From assembly GCF_042661465.1 (NCBI RefSeq), contig NZ_JBHSWE010000001.1, positions 4,650,001 to 4,714,000 on the forward strand: a DNA stretch of 64,000 nt, given 5' to 3'. Below are positions 1 to 8,813 of the stretch, one piece after another. Both the position numbers and the translations under genes were made by a program. Every line of letters starts with the position of its first letter. Within the stretch, counting starts at the first letter, position 1. The notes beneath the pieces were generated by a model, which worked only from the letters and a program-made list of their open reading frames with translations, had not been told where the DNA came from and searched no databases. The stretch comes from Marinobacterium_A aestuariivivens. GTDB lineage: Bacteria; Pseudomonadota; Gammaproteobacteria; Pseudomonadales; Balneatricaceae.

Positions 1-2
1 CC

Positions 3-458
3 GGTAACCCGATCAGGCTGATCTTCGTGACGCCCGATTATTATGAAGAGCGTCCCAAGGGCTGCATGAACGGCTGGGGCCAGATCTTTCTGACCGTGAC
101 CCCCGACGGTACCGCGCTGCCGTGTCACAGCGCACGCCAGTTGCCGGTCGAGTTTCCCAGTGTGAAGCAGCAGTCCCTCGGCGACATCTGGTACCGCTCC
201 TTCGGTTTCAATCACTTCCGCGGCGACGACTGGATGAAGGAGCCCTGTCGCTCCTGCGACGAAAAGGAAAAGGACTTCGGCGGCTGCCGCTGCCAGGCCT
301 ACATGATGACCGGCGATGCGGCCAATGCCGATCCGGTGTGCAGCAAGTCGCCGCACCACGACCTGATCGTGCAGGCCCGGGAGGCGGCTGAAAACCCTGC
401 CGGGACCGGCTTTACCTACCGCAACGAACGCAACAGCCGTGTCTTCTGCCGCGGCTGA
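3..458 (+). CDS. pqqE: PqqE, PQQ biosynthesis radical SAM protein, C-terminal part
   Basis: This is the C-terminal third of the radical SAM/SPASM enzyme that makes the first Glu-Tyr carbon-carbon crosslink in the PqqA precursor peptide during pyrroloquinoline quinone synthesis. The frame is open from the window edge, so the radical SAM core lies outside. The visible part is the SPASM region: GCMNGWGQ, LPCHSA, and the tail PCRSCDEKEKDFGGCRCQA, whose clustered cysteines and the Asp before FGGC are typical auxiliary Fe-S cluster ligands of PqqE. The next gene overlaps its last 20 bases, as expected at the end of a pqq operon. The identification is firm; only completeness cannot be judged. Confidence 0.93.
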   Translation, partial: GNPIRLIFVTPDYYEERPKGCMNGWGQIFLTVTPDGTALPCHSARQLPVEFPSVKQQSLGDIWYRSFGFNHFRGDDWMKEPCRSCDEKEKDFGGCRCQAYMMTGDAANADPVCSKSPHHDLIVQAREAAENPAGTGFTYRNERNSRVFCRG

Positions 459-2288
459 GGCACCCCGTCTCGGCGCGGCCGACGCCTGCGTCGCGCAACG
501 CGACTTCGCGGCCCTCAAGGTCGACAGGCAGGGTCTCTTCTGGGTCGAATACAACCCGGCGGACGGTTGCAACCGCATTGTCCGCCATCGTCATGGTCGT
601 TCGCAGGTGCTCACCCCCGGCGGCTTCAGCGTGCGCAGCCGGGTCCATGAATATGGCGGCGGCGCCTGGTGCCTGGCGGACGACCGGCTGGTGTTCGTCA
701 ACGACAGTGACCAGCAGCTCTGGCTGCAACCGCTGTCACCGCAGGCGGAGGAGGGCGGCTGCCCGCCGCTGCGCCTGACCGCCACGACGGATACGCGCTT
801 TGGCGACCTGCTCTACGATCCGCACCGGCGCCGGATCATCGCGGTGGCCGAACGCCATGGCGACGATGGCGTCGTCAACAGCCTGGTGGCGGTGTCGCTC
901 GGCAGCGGCCGGGTGCAGTGCCTGGCCCGGGGGCACGACTTCTACAGCTCCCCGTGCCTGAGCCCCAATGGCCGCTCGCTCGCCTGGCTGACCTGGGATC
1001 ACCCCGACCAGCCCTGGACCCGGAACCGGCTCTACTGCGCGCCACTGGACCGCGAGGGGCGCTGCCTGGCGCCCCGGCTGCTGGCCGGCCAGGGCAACGG
1101 AGAGGCGCTGTTCCAGCCCGGTTTCGATGCTGCCGGCGTGCTGCATGTGGTGAGCGATCGCAGCGGCTGGTGGAACCTCTACCGCCTGACACCGGGCGGG
1201 CGCTGGCACAATGTCTGCCCGCTGGACGCCGAGTTCGGCGTCGCCCAGTGGCAGCTCGGGCTTTCGACCTGGGTCGCCTTCGGCGACGGATGTTACGGCT
1301 GTAGCCTGGTCGAAAACGGCGAAGGGCGGCTGCGGCTGATACAGCCCGGCAGTGCAGCGGTCGCCGTGGCCGAAGATTACCGGCTGTTCCGCTCGCTATG
1401 CTGTGACGAACACTGTCTTTATAGCGTTGCCGAGGCGCCGGATCGCACGGTATCCATTCTGGCGATCGAGCGGCAAAGCGGGGAACAGACCCTGATCGCT
1501 GGCGGTACCCGGCCCGACCACCGGGTGTCGTTGCCGCAGCCGTTCAGCTGTCCGGTCGGCGATGGCGAGCGGGTTCACGGTTTTTCTACCCGCCGGCCGA
1601 GGCGGCGAATCCGCCGCCGCTGCTGATCATGACCCATGGCGGCCCCACGGCGACCAGCTATCCGGTCTACCGGCCTGCGCTGCAGTACTGGACCGGCCAT
1701 GGCTTTGCGGTGCTCGATCTCAATTACCGCGGCAGTGCCGGCTACGGCCGGGCATACCGGCACCGGCTCGCGGGCTGCTGGGGCTCGACCGATGTCGAGG
1801 ATGTCGCCGCGGCCATCGCGGGACTGACCGAACGGGGCCTGATCGACGCCGATCGGGTTTTCATTCGTGGCAACAGCGCCGGCGGCTACACCACTCTCAA
1901 CGCCCTGGCCAGCCTCGACGGGCTGCGCGCCGGCGCCAGCCTCTATGGCGTCAGCGATCCGCTGACGCTGGGCCAGGTCACCCACAAGTTCGAATCCCGC
2001 TACCTCGACTGGCTGATCGGCGATCCCGTGCGGGACAGTGCGCGCTACCGCGACCGCTCGCCGCTGCGGCGTGCCGAGGCCGTCGAGGCACCGGTGATTT
2101 TCTTTCAGGGGGCGCAGGACAAGGTGGTGCTGCCGGATCAGACCGAACGCATGGCCGAGGCGCTGCGCACGCGGGGTATCGTCACCGAGTTGCACCTGTT
2201 TGCGGACGAGGGACACGGCTTTCGTCGCGCCGCCAATCAGGTCCGGGTGCTCGAGCTGGAGCTGGCCTTCTACCGGCGTTGTCTCTGA
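439..2288 (+). CDS. S9-family (prolyl oligopeptidase-like) peptidase, one frameshift
   Basis: About 616 residues once a one-base loss in the T5 run at 1581-1585 is repaired; the reading frame then runs from beta-propeller to hydrolase without a gap. Residues about 1-370 form the WD/propeller-like domain, and the rest is an alpha/beta hydrolase with GNSAGG (nucleophile Ser), QDKVV (Asp region) and EGHGF (His). The GTG start at 439 overlaps the end of pqqE, so the two are translationally coupled. S9 peptidases are often found after pqqE; a role in trimming PqqA or in general peptide degradation is plausible but is inference. No signal peptide is evident, so it is probably cytoplasmic. Confidence 0.85.
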
Positions 2289-2315
2289 ACGTGCTTTTGC
2301 ATCGTCCTCTTCGGC

Positions 2316-2332
2316 CTTAAGATTGTCTTAAT
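2316..2332 (+). promoter_or_regulatory. PmrA/QseB-like direct-repeat box upstream of the two-component operon
   Basis: CTTAAG-N5-CTTAAT, two half-sites 11 bases apart, lies about 45 bases before the response regulator start. This matches the CTTAA direct-repeat layout recognised by PmrA/QseB-type OmpR regulators and suggests autoregulation by the gene product just downstream. Confidence 0.6.
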
Positions 2333-2376
2333 TTCAGGCCGCTACGTTGCGGCATTTTTTGACAGTGGGCTAAACG

Positions 2377-3033
2377 ATGGATCTGTTGCTGATCGAGGAC
2401 GACGAACTCCTGGGGCGTGGCATCTGCGAGGCGCTGGGGCCGGATTACCGGGTGGAATGGTTCCAGGATGGCCGGCAGGGGTTGGCCGCACTGCTCGACA
2501 TGACGCCGGATCTGGTGATCCTCGACCTCAATCTGCCGGGGCTGGATGGACTTGAAGTACTGCGCTCGGCGCGAAAACGCCAGGTCGAGGTGCCGATCCT
2601 GATACTGACCGCCCGCGATGCCCTCGAGGATCGCATCGCGGGGCTCGATGCCGGGGCCGACGATTATCTGCTCAAACCGTTCTCGCTCGATGAGCTGGAG
2701 GCCCGTCTGAGGGCCCTGTACCGCCGCGCCAGAGGGCGCTCGGACGAACGGCTGCTGTACCGGGACCTTGCCGTCGACACCCGTCAGCGCCAGGTCAGTC
2801 TCGAGGGCCGGGAGCTGCAGCTCAGCCGGCGCGAGTACGAGCTGCTGATCCGGCTGCTCGATGCCCGCGGTCAGGTGATGACCCGGCGCAAGCTCGAGGA
2901 ACAGCTCTACGGGCTGGACGAGGACCTGGAGAGCAATGCCCTCGAAGTGCACATCCATAATCTGCGCAAGAAGATCGGCCGCGAGATGATCCGCACCGTA
3001 CGCGGCGTCGGCTATATGATGGACCGCAGCTGA
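2377..3033 (+). CDS. OmpR-family response regulator, QseB/PmrA-like
   Basis: 218 residues with an N-terminal receiver domain (acidic pocket E7/D8/D9, phosphoacceptor D50 in LVILDLNLPG, conserved K in LLKPFS) and a C-terminal winged-helix DNA-binding domain ending in IRTVRGVGYMM. Length and both domains match QseB/PmrA/TctD regulators. Its stop codon overlaps the ATG of the kinase gene (ATG at 3033), so the pair is co-translated. A CTTAAG-N5-CTTAAT box lies upstream, and a second one follows the kinase gene. The signal and regulon are not visible from sequence; the neighbouring cytochrome b561 remnant was probably once a target. Confidence 0.92.
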   Translation: MDLLLIEDDELLGRGICEALGPDYRVEWFQDGRQGLAALLDMTPDLVILDLNLPGLDGLEVLRSARKRQVEVPILILTARDALEDRIAGLDAGADDYLLKPFSLDELEARLRALYRRARGRSDERLLYRDLAVDTRQRQVSLEGRELQLSRREYELLIRLLDARGQVMTRRKLEEQLYGLDEDLESNALEVHIHNLRKKIGREMIRTVRGVGYMMDRS

Positions 3034-4418
3034 TGCGGTCCATTCGCGGTTTCCTGATGCTGATGCTGGTGCTGTTGCTGGGCATCAGCACGGCGGTGAC
3101 AGTGGCATGGACGTACCGGCACACCAGTCACGAGGTCGAAGAGGTGTTCGACGCCTCCCTGGTACAGAGTGCCAAGGTACTGCGTGGGCTGGTCGTCGAT
3201 CACCAGCAGCGGCAGACCCTGAATGCACTGCAGCGCTCCGTCAGCCTGGCGCGCCTCGAAGGGGCGCCGGACGAAGACCGCTACGACAGCGGAGACCCGG
3301 ACGATCCCGGGCACCCCTACGAATACCAGGTCGGTTTCCAGGCGGGGCTGCTGGACGGGGAGCTGTTGCTGAGCACGCCGCCGGAGTTCCCGTTGCGCAG
3401 ACCCTTCAGGCCCGGCTTCGAGACCGTCGGCGAGGGCGACAGCCGGTGGCGGATCTATACGCTGCGCGATTCCGCGCACGGTCTCTGGATCAGGTCCGGC
3501 CACCGCATGGGTGTGCGTGACGAACTGACCGAACAGGTCGCCGACAAGGTCATCATCCCTTTACTGGTGGTGCTGCCGTTGCTGCTGCTGATGCTCAGCA
3601 TCAGTATCGGGCGCGGCCTGAGGCCGCTGGTGACGATCCGGCACGACCTCGAACAGCGCCGCAGCGACGACCTGCAGCCGCTGCCCGGCCGGAACCTGCC
3701 GTCCGAGCTGCAGCCGGTGGTGGCGTCGCTCAACGACCTTTTTGTCCGGGTGGGCGAGACCCTGGAGCGGGAGCGTCGCTTCACGGCGGACGCCGCCCAC
3801 GAGCTGCGTACACCCCTCGCCGCCCTGCGTATCCACCTCGAGAAACTGCGCCTGCCCGAGACCCAGACAGGGGACCTGTTGCGCGGCATCGATCGCATGG
3901 AGCGCGTGGTAGCCCAGCTGCTGATGCTGGCGCGCATCGAACCCCAGCGCGGACGGCTGCCCTGCAGACCGGTGGTGCTGGAGCCGCTGTGCTGCGATCT
4001 GATCGCCGAACTTTACCCGCGGGCGCTGGAACGGAATCTGCAAATCGAATTCGAGGGCGACGAGGCGCTCGAAGTGCCGGGTGACGAAACGCTGCTGGGG
4101 ATCATGCTGCGCAATCTGCTCGAAAACGCCATCCGCTATACCCGCGAGGGCGACCGGCTGCAGCTGCGCCTGCACTCGCACGAGGGTCAGGTGACGGTCG
4201 AGATGGTCGATCATGGTCCGGGTCTCGAGGCGGATGCGCGGCAGAAGGTCCTCGATCGCTTCTATCGCGAGCGCAAGTGCAGCGGTGACGGCGCCGGACT
4301 GGGGCTGTCTATCGTCTCGCTGATCGTCGAGCTGCATCAGGGGCGGCTGTCGCTGGATGAAACGCCCGGGGGCGGTCTGACGGTGCGTATTCACTTGCCC
4401 GCAGCGTCGGATGCATAA
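3033..4418 (+). CDS. Sensor histidine kinase, QseC/PmrB-like
   Basis: 461 residues. A membrane helix at about residues 4-27, a periplasmic sensor region rich in Asp/Glu (DEDRYDSGDPDDPG), a second membrane helix near 175-195 and a HAMP-like linker lead to the H-box AAHELRTPLAAL, N-box NLLENAIRYT and G-boxes DHGPGLE and GAGLGLS. This is the standard class I inner-membrane kinase layout. It partners the response regulator it overlaps. The acidic periplasmic stretch could bind a cation, as in PmrB/QseC relatives, but that is inference. Confidence 0.92.
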   Translation: MRSIRGFLMLMLVLLLGISTAVTVAWTYRHTSHEVEEVFDASLVQSAKVLRGLVVDHQQRQTLNALQRSVSLARLEGAPDEDRYDSGDPDDPGHPYEYQVGFQAGLLDGELLLSTPPEFPLRRPFRPGFETVGEGDSRWRIYTLRDSAHGLWIRSGHRMGVRDELTEQVADKVIIPLLVVLPLLLLMLSISIGRGLRPLVTIRHDLEQRRSDDLQPLPGRNLPSELQPVVASLNDLFVRVGETLERERRFTADAAHELRTPLAALRIHLEKLRLPETQTGDLLRGIDRMERVVAQLLMLARIEPQRGRLPCRPVVLEPLCCDLIAELYPRALERNLQIEFEGDEALEVPGDETLLGIMLRNLLENAIRYTREGDRLQLRLHSHEGQVTVEMVDHGPGLEADARQKVLDRFYRERKCSGDGAGLGLSIVSLIVELHQGRLSLDETPGGGLTVRIHLPAASDA

Positions 4419-4430
4419 GACTCCCTTAAG
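4414..4430 (+). promoter_or_regulatory. Second PmrA/QseB-like box, after the kinase gene
   Basis: CATAAG-N5-CTTAAG overlaps the kinase stop codon. It has the same half-site and spacing as the box at 2316-2332, with one mismatch. It sits directly before the cytochrome b561 remnant and was probably the promoter element of that gene. Confidence 0.45.
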
Positions 4431-4874
4431 CTGCAGGTCCGATCATGGGCCCGCCTTTACAGGGCTGACAATGGTTGTCACTACTGCCTGGGCATACTGG
4501 CGCTGCGGATTTTCTGGGGCTTTGTCGGTCCTCGCAACGCGCGCTTTGGCGATTTCTTCCCGACACCTCATCGGGTTCGACATCACCTGAAGCTTTTGCG
4601 TCAGGGTCGTATCGAAGAACATGACGGCCACAATCCCGTGGGTGGCCTGATGATTCTGGCGCTAATGACCGGCGTGGTGCTGACCGGAATCAGCGGCTGG
4701 ATGCACGGGCTGGATGCATTCTGGGGCGAGGACTGGGTCGAGGAACTGCACGAACTTTGCGCCAACCTGACCCTGTTGCTGGTATTCGTTCATGTTTGCG
4801 CCGTGCTGCTGTTCAGCTGGCTGGGACCGGTGAACCTGGTCCGCACCATGATCACCGGCCGGCGCCGCGGCTGA
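4431..4874 (+). pseudogene. Cytochrome b561-family remnant lacking its N-terminus
   Basis: An open frame reads RIFWGFVGPRNARFGDF, then hydrophilic residues and two membrane helices with LHELCANL and FVHV, the His-containing C-terminal half of a dihaem cytochrome b561. Intact family members have about 50 more N-terminal residues with the first helix and haem-ligand His. Here there is no space for them between the kinase stop at 4418 and this frame, and no ATG in frame before the conserved part; the only in-frame internal start of note is a TTG at 4596. I read it as 5'-truncated by deletion. Cytochrome b561 genes often accompany QseBC-type systems. Confidence 0.65.
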
Positions 4875-4875
4875 T

Positions 4876-4995
4876 TCGCGACGGGGCGTCGCTCCTACGG
4901 AGGGAAACGGGCCTGCCAAAGGTTCCTTGTAGGAGCCGCGCCCCGCGGCGAACATTCGGTGCCGTGGCTATTCGCGACGGGGCGTCGCTCCTACG
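4876..4995. repeat. REP-like repeat cluster, three units
   Basis: TTCGCGACGGGGCGTCGCTC occurs twice in direct orientation, each followed by CTAC (4876-4899 and 4971-4994), with an inverted relative starting GTAGGAGCCGCGCC near 4929 between them. This is the GTAGGAGC-type REP architecture common in pseudomonads and relatives. It fills the gap between convergent genes and could act as a bidirectional transcription or decay barrier. Confidence 0.8.
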
Positions 4996-5021
4996 TAGAA
5001 ACAGGCCCGCCATAGGCTGTT

Positions 5022-5795
5022 CTAAATATTCAGGAACGAATTGAGAAAGGCGCGGGTGCGCTCGTGGGTCGGCTGGTTGAAGATCTGCTCGGGCGGGCCC
5101 TCCTCGACGATCTGGCCGGCATCGAAGAAACAGACGCGATCGCTGATTTCGCGGGCGAAATACATCTCGTGGGTCACCAGGATCATCGTGAAGGCGTCTT
5201 CGGCGGCCAGCTTGCGGATCACCTCGAGCACCTCGTCGACCAGTTCCGGGTCGAGCGCCGAGGTGATCTCGTCCAGCAGCAGGATGCTGGGTTTCATCGC
5301 CAGCGCCCGGGCGATGCCGACACGCTGCTTCTGGCCGCCCGAGAGCTGGCCTGGATAGGCCCCGGCCTTGTCCTCCAGGCCCACCATGCGCAGCAGCTCC
5401 ATGCCCTGTTGCCGGGCTTCCTCCTTCGACTGGCCGAGCACGTAGATCGGCGCCTCGGTGATGTTGCGTAGCACCGTCATGTGCGGGAAAAGATTGAAGT
5501 GCTGGAAAACCATTCCCAGCCGGCCCCTGATCTTGCGCAGGTGGCGCTCGTCGGCCGGCATCCAGATGCCGTTTTTCTGCATGTGCCAGAGCGGTTCGCC
5601 CTGGACCCGTACCATGCCGGCATCGATGCCTTCGAGGGTCATCAGGATGCGCAGCAGGGTCGATTTGCCGGACCCGCTGGGCCCGATGATGGAAACGACT
5701 TCGTTCTTCTCGATCTTGAAGTTGAAGTGCTCGAACAGCACGTTGTCACCGAACTTCTTGGTGACGTTGTCGAATTCGACGGCATAGTCGCTCAT
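5022..5795 (-). CDS. ehuA: Ectoine/hydroxyectoine ABC importer ATPase EhuA
   Basis: 257 residues of a polar-amino-acid-type ABC ATPase: Walker A GPSGSGKST, Q-loop VFQHFNLF, signature LSGGQKQR, Walker B ILLLDEITSALD and switch His in VTHEMYFA. An ATG at 5795 (start MSDYAVEFDN) is chosen because it forms a 4-base ATGA overlap with the preceding permease gene; a longer in-frame extension upstream is only the permease gene read in another frame. The assignment to Ehu rests on the binding protein and both permeases of the same operon. It powers import of the compatible solutes ectoine and hydroxyectoine, for osmoprotection or as nutrients. Confidence 0.85.
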   Translation of the reverse strand: MSDYAVEFDNVTKKFGDNVLFEHFNFKIEKNEVVSIIGPSGSGKSTLLRILMTLEGIDAGMVRVQGEPLWHMQKNGIWMPADERHLRKIRGRLGMVFQHFNLFPHMTVLRNITEAPIYVLGQSKEEARQQGMELLRMVGLEDKAGAYPGQLSGGQKQRVGIARALAMKPSILLLDEITSALDPELVDEVLEVIRKLAAEDAFTMILVTHEMYFAREISDRVCFFDAGQIVEEGPPEQIFNQPTHERTRAFLNSFLNI

Positions 5796-6469
5796 GAGAG
5801 GGTAAATCCTTCTTTCGGAAAGCGGCGTTCGGCGTGGCGGATGCCCCAGCTGGCGGTGAGGCTCAGAGCCAGGTAGATCAGCCCGACCAGGGTGAAGGGC
5901 TCGAGATAGCGGAAGTTTTCCGACCCCATGATCTTGGCCAGCTGCAGCATCTCCAGCAGGGTGATGGCGGACAGCTGCGGGGTTTCCTTGAACATCGCGA
6001 TGATGTAGTTGCCGGTCGCCGGTATCATCTGGCGCAGTGCCTGGGGCAGAATGATGTCGCTGTAGGTGCGAAAGGGCGACAGGTTCAGCGCCACCGAGGC
6101 CTCCCACTGGCCCTTGTCGACACCGTCAATGCCGCTGCGGAAGACTTCCGACAGATAGGCGCCGTAATGCATGCCCAGTGCCAGTACGCCGGTGACCATC
6201 GGCGACATGCTGATGCCCCATTCAGGGGCGACGTAGTAGAGAAAATAGATCTGCACCAGCAGCGGTGTGCTGCGCACGAACTCCATCCACCAGTAGGCGC
6301 TGTAGCTCACCGTTTTCCAGCGGCTGCGTCGCAACAGTGCCAGTATCAGGCCGATAACGATGGCAAGCCCGCTGCCGAGCACCGTGGCCTGCAGCGTCAC
6401 CACGCAGGCATCCAGCAGCAATGGCAGCACTTCCCAGGCAAAGGCCCAGTCCCATTCGAACTCGATCAT
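5792..6469 (-). CDS. ehuD: Ectoine/hydroxyectoine ABC importer permease EhuD
   Basis: 225 residues, HisM/GlnP-type inner-membrane permease with about five helices. The EAA loop that contacts the ATPase is visible near EASVALNLSPFRTYSDIILPQA. N-terminus is MIEFEWDWAFAWEVLPLLL. It overlaps ehuC by four bases at its start and ehuA by four bases at its end, so ehuC-ehuD-ehuA are translationally coupled. Function is inferred from operon membership and family. Confidence 0.85.
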   Translation of the reverse strand: MIEFEWDWAFAWEVLPLLLDACVVTLQATVLGSGLAIVIGLILALLRRSRWKTVSYSAYWWMEFVRSTPLLVQIYFLYYVAPEWGISMSPMVTGVLALGMHYGAYLSEVFRSGIDGVDKGQWEASVALNLSPFRTYSDIILPQALRQMIPATGNYIIAMFKETPQLSAITLLEMLQLAKIMGSENFRYLEPFTLVGLIYLALSLTASWGIRHAERRFPKEGFTLS

Positions 6470-7124
6470 GCCAGGCCTCCACGATCCATGCCCTTGCCAA
6501 GGTGCTTTTCAAGCGCCCGGATCCCCAGGGTGAGTACCTGGGCCATAACGAAATAGAACACCAGCACCAGGCCGAATATCTGCTCGACCTGCAGGGTCAT
6601 GTCAGCCAGCGATTTGGCGCGGTAGGTGAGGTCGGCGATGGTGATCAGGCTGACCAGCGAGGTGGCCTTGACCAGTTCGATGGCGAGATTGCCGAAGGGC
6701 GGCATCATGCCGACCAGCGCCTGGGCATGATGATGCGCCAGAGGCGCTGGCGGGGCGTGAAATTGAGCGCAATGGCCGCCTCTGTCTGGCCCTTGTCGAC
6801 CGACAGCAGACCGCCGCGGACCACCTCGGAGCCGTAGGCGCCGATATTGAGCCCCAGTGCCACGACACCGGCGGTAATCGCATCGATGCTGATACCGAAG
6901 AAGGGCAGCACGAAATAGATCCAGTAGAGCTGGATCAGCGCAGAGGTGCCGCGGAAAAACTCGACATAGACGGTGGCGACCCAGCGCAGGCTCTTGTGCT
7001 CGCTCAGGCGCATCAGGCCGGATATGAAGGCCATGATGGTCGCCAGCGGCAGGGCCAGCACGACGATCTGGAGGGTGACGAGGGCGCCGCCGAACAGCAC
7101 GCTCAGAATTTCATTTACGGACAT
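6466..7124 (-). CDS. ehuC: Ectoine/hydroxyectoine ABC importer permease EhuC, one frameshift
   Basis: 219 residues after restoring one base in the G3 run at 6723-6725; the repaired junction reads RIIMPQALVGMMPPFGN, the usual EAA-loop sequence. Without the repair the protein would stop near residue 140. Start ATG 7124 (MSVNEILSVLF) is preceded by AGGAGA. It is the partner permease of EhuD. Two hairpins separate it from ehuB and probably keep it expressed below the binding protein. Confidence 0.82.
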
Positions 7125-7137
7125 CAGGTCTCCTGAA

Positions 7138-7223
7138 GGTGACGCGTTTGGCGTCACCTTTCACTCTTTGGGTCTGGCGCCTTCAGTGCCCCGCCGGCTG
7201 CACCCGTTGCAGCGGGCGGGGCA
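7138..7223 (-). promoter_or_regulatory. Two hairpins between ehuB and ehuC
   Basis: Directly after ehuB lies a 16-bp near-perfect inverted repeat (arms 7187-7202 and 7208-7223, one mismatch, 5-base loop). Closer to ehuC is a perfect 8-bp stem (7138-7145/7151-7158) abutting the ehuC ribosome-binding site. Neither has a T-tract, so they more likely stabilise the ehuB mRNA or attenuate the distal genes than terminate fully. Confidence 0.65.
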
Positions 7224-7230
7224 TGTTGGC

Positions 7231-8064
7231 TCAGGGAGTGCAGAGCTGCTCGGCGGTGACGTCGCCGGGTAGGGTATGACGTCCGAAACCGTAAGGTTCG
7301 ACCAGCGCGATATGCTCGTCGCTGCCGATGAAGCCGGCGAGGTGTTCGTTGAAGGCATCACGCAGACGTTCGTCGCCCGGGCGGAAGCCGAAACCACCGT
7401 AACCGTTGACCTTCTTGCCATCGATCACCAGGTCCTCGAAAGGCTGGGCCAGCATCACCGCATCGTCCTTCTTGCCAAGCTCCGCCATGGTCAGCACGGT
7501 ACCGGCCAGTGCATCGATGCGGCCGGCCTTCAGTGCCGCGACACCGCTGGGGTAATCGGGCAGGGTCACGATTTGATCGAGGGCGATACCGTAGTCCTTG
7601 GCATAGCCGAACTCGACCGCGCCGGCCATGACGCCGAGCTTCAGGTCGCCGTTTTTCTTGACGTCTTCGTAGCTGTGCAGCGACTGGGGATTGTCGTTCT
7701 TGACCAGAAAGCCTTCGCCGATGGTGTAGGTCGGGTTGGAGAAGAGGATCTGCTTGCAGCGTTTGGGGTTGATGTACATGCCGGCAGCGATGACATCGAA
7801 GCGACCGGCCTTCAGGCCCGGAATCAGCGAACCGAATTCGGTCACCAGTACTTCGACATCGTCGATGCCCAGGGCTTTGAGGGTATGGAGGGCGATTTCC
7901 GGTGCCTCGCCCTTGGGTTCGCCGTCCGATGAGAGGTAGCCGTAGGGGATCTCGTTGGCGACGGCCAGGGTCAGTTTGCCGGATGCTTTGGCATCGTCCA
8001 GCGTATCGGCCAGACTGAAGGCACTGAAAAGCCCCAAAAACATCAGGGTCAATATACGGACCAT
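7231..8064 (-). CDS. ehuB: Ectoine/hydroxyectoine-binding protein EhuB
   Basis: 277 residues with a Sec signal peptide (MVRILTLMFLGLFSAFSLAD, cleaved near residue 19) and a family 3 solute-binding fold. The stretches ANEIPYGYL, VTEFGSLIPGLKAGRFDVI and AAGMYINPKRCKQILFS are characteristic of EhuB rather than of general amino acid binding proteins. It is the periplasmic receptor of the importer and the first gene of ehuBCDA. A good Shine-Dalgarno (AGGAG) precedes ATG 8064. The 170 bases upstream are A+T-rich and should hold the operon promoter; an osmotic signal is expected from the family but no site was recognised. Confidence 0.88.
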   Translation of the reverse strand: MVRILTLMFLGLFSAFSLADTLDDAKASGKLTLAVANEIPYGYLSSDGEPKGEAPEIALHTLKALGIDDVEVLVTEFGSLIPGLKAGRFDVIAAGMYINPKRCKQILFSNPTYTIGEGFLVKNDNPQSLHSYEDVKKNGDLKLGVMAGAVEFGYAKDYGIALDQIVTLPDYPSGVAALKAGRIDALAGTVLTMAELGKKDDAVMLAQPFEDLVIDGKKVNGYGGFGFRPGDERLRDAFNEHLAGFIGSDEHIALVEPYGFGRHTLPGDVTAEQLCTP

Positions 8065-8240
8065 TCGACTCTCCTTAGTAAATTATCAACGTGGATTTTT
8101 ATCTTAAGGAAGCCGAATATATTTCGCAAATCAATACAAAACTATTGAGTTAAACAGCAGATATTTTAAGCATTCTTTGAAATATCAAATTCTTGTGCTA
8201 CGCGAAATGTTACGAAGTGCAAATTATATTGGGTGTGCTT

Positions 8241-8278
8241 GACCGGCAAGGCGGCCCCACAGGACCGTCTTGCCGGTC
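8241..8278 (-). terminator. Hairpin between the 115-aa gene and ehuB
   Basis: Arms 8241-8254 and 8265-8278 form a 14-bp stem with one mismatch and a 10-base loop. It follows the stop codon of the minus-strand gene at 8293 by 14 bases, so it probably ends that transcript and insulates the ehu promoter. There is no clear T-tract, hence moderate confidence. The A+T-rich 8065-8240 holds no gene. Confidence 0.5.
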
Positions 8279-8292
8279 GGCGCACCCTATCT

Positions 8293-8640
8293 CTAGCCAT
8301 TGGCCAGGTCGACCAGCACTGCATTGGTATAGACCAGGGCACCGTCGCTGGCGCGATGGCCGGTCAGGAAAAAGTGGCTGCGATCTTCGTGGGGATGACG
8401 GTAGACATGGAAGGCGGTATCGGACACGGCGTCGCATTCCGGCGGCAGCTTCAGCTCGAGACTGTCGATATCGACCGGAATATCCATCTCGTGCTTCCTG
8501 TCATCCTGCGTCATCTGGTCTTCCGCCGCTTCGAGCTTCAGGAGGGCCTCATCGCTGACGCTGAAGGTCATCAGGCCCATGGGCTCCGATTTGGACGCGC
8601 CCTTGGGCTTGCACCAGGACTCGATATTGAATGTGTTCAT
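8293..8640 (-). CDS. Conserved-looking 115-aa protein of unknown function
   Basis: 115 residues, no signal peptide or membrane helix, starting MNTFNIESWCKPKGASKSEP. Composition is acidic (EAAEDQMTQDDRKHEMD), with a C-terminal half of mixed beta character (FHVYRHPHEDRSHFFLTGH). I do not recognise the family. It lies downstream of the aldehyde dehydrogenase on the same strand (gap about 170 bases) and may belong to the amine-oxidation locus, but nothing in the sequence proves it. The isolated, well-bounded frame with a downstream hairpin argues for a real gene. Confidence 0.6.
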   Translation of the reverse strand: MNTFNIESWCKPKGASKSEPMGLMTFSVSDEALLKLEAAEDQMTQDDRKHEMDIPVDIDSLELKLPPECDAVSDTAFHVYRHPHEDRSHFFLTGHRASDGALVYTNAVLVDLANG

Positions 8641-8813
8641 CTGACACCTCCGTCGCTTGTTGTGCTGTCGACATCGAGTAGCGCCGGCCGCTTCTGCAAG
8701 CTGCGCCGGCGACAGAGCTTTTACGTGGTATAGATGCAGATCGGATTCATCTCAAGTATAGCCGGACGAAAAGCGGGAGGGAGCCCGGACCCTGGCAGTC
8801 CGGGCGGCGGGCC

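Noticed and set aside
439..2288. PqqF protease identity for the S9 peptidase
   Set aside because: PqqF is an M16 zinc protease; this protein has a Ser-Asp-His prolyl-oligopeptidase domain.
4596..4874. Intact short cytochrome gene starting at TTG 4596
   Set aside because: Conserved cytochrome b561 sequence (RIFWGFVGPRNARF) continues upstream of this codon in frame, so the TTG is internal to a truncated gene.
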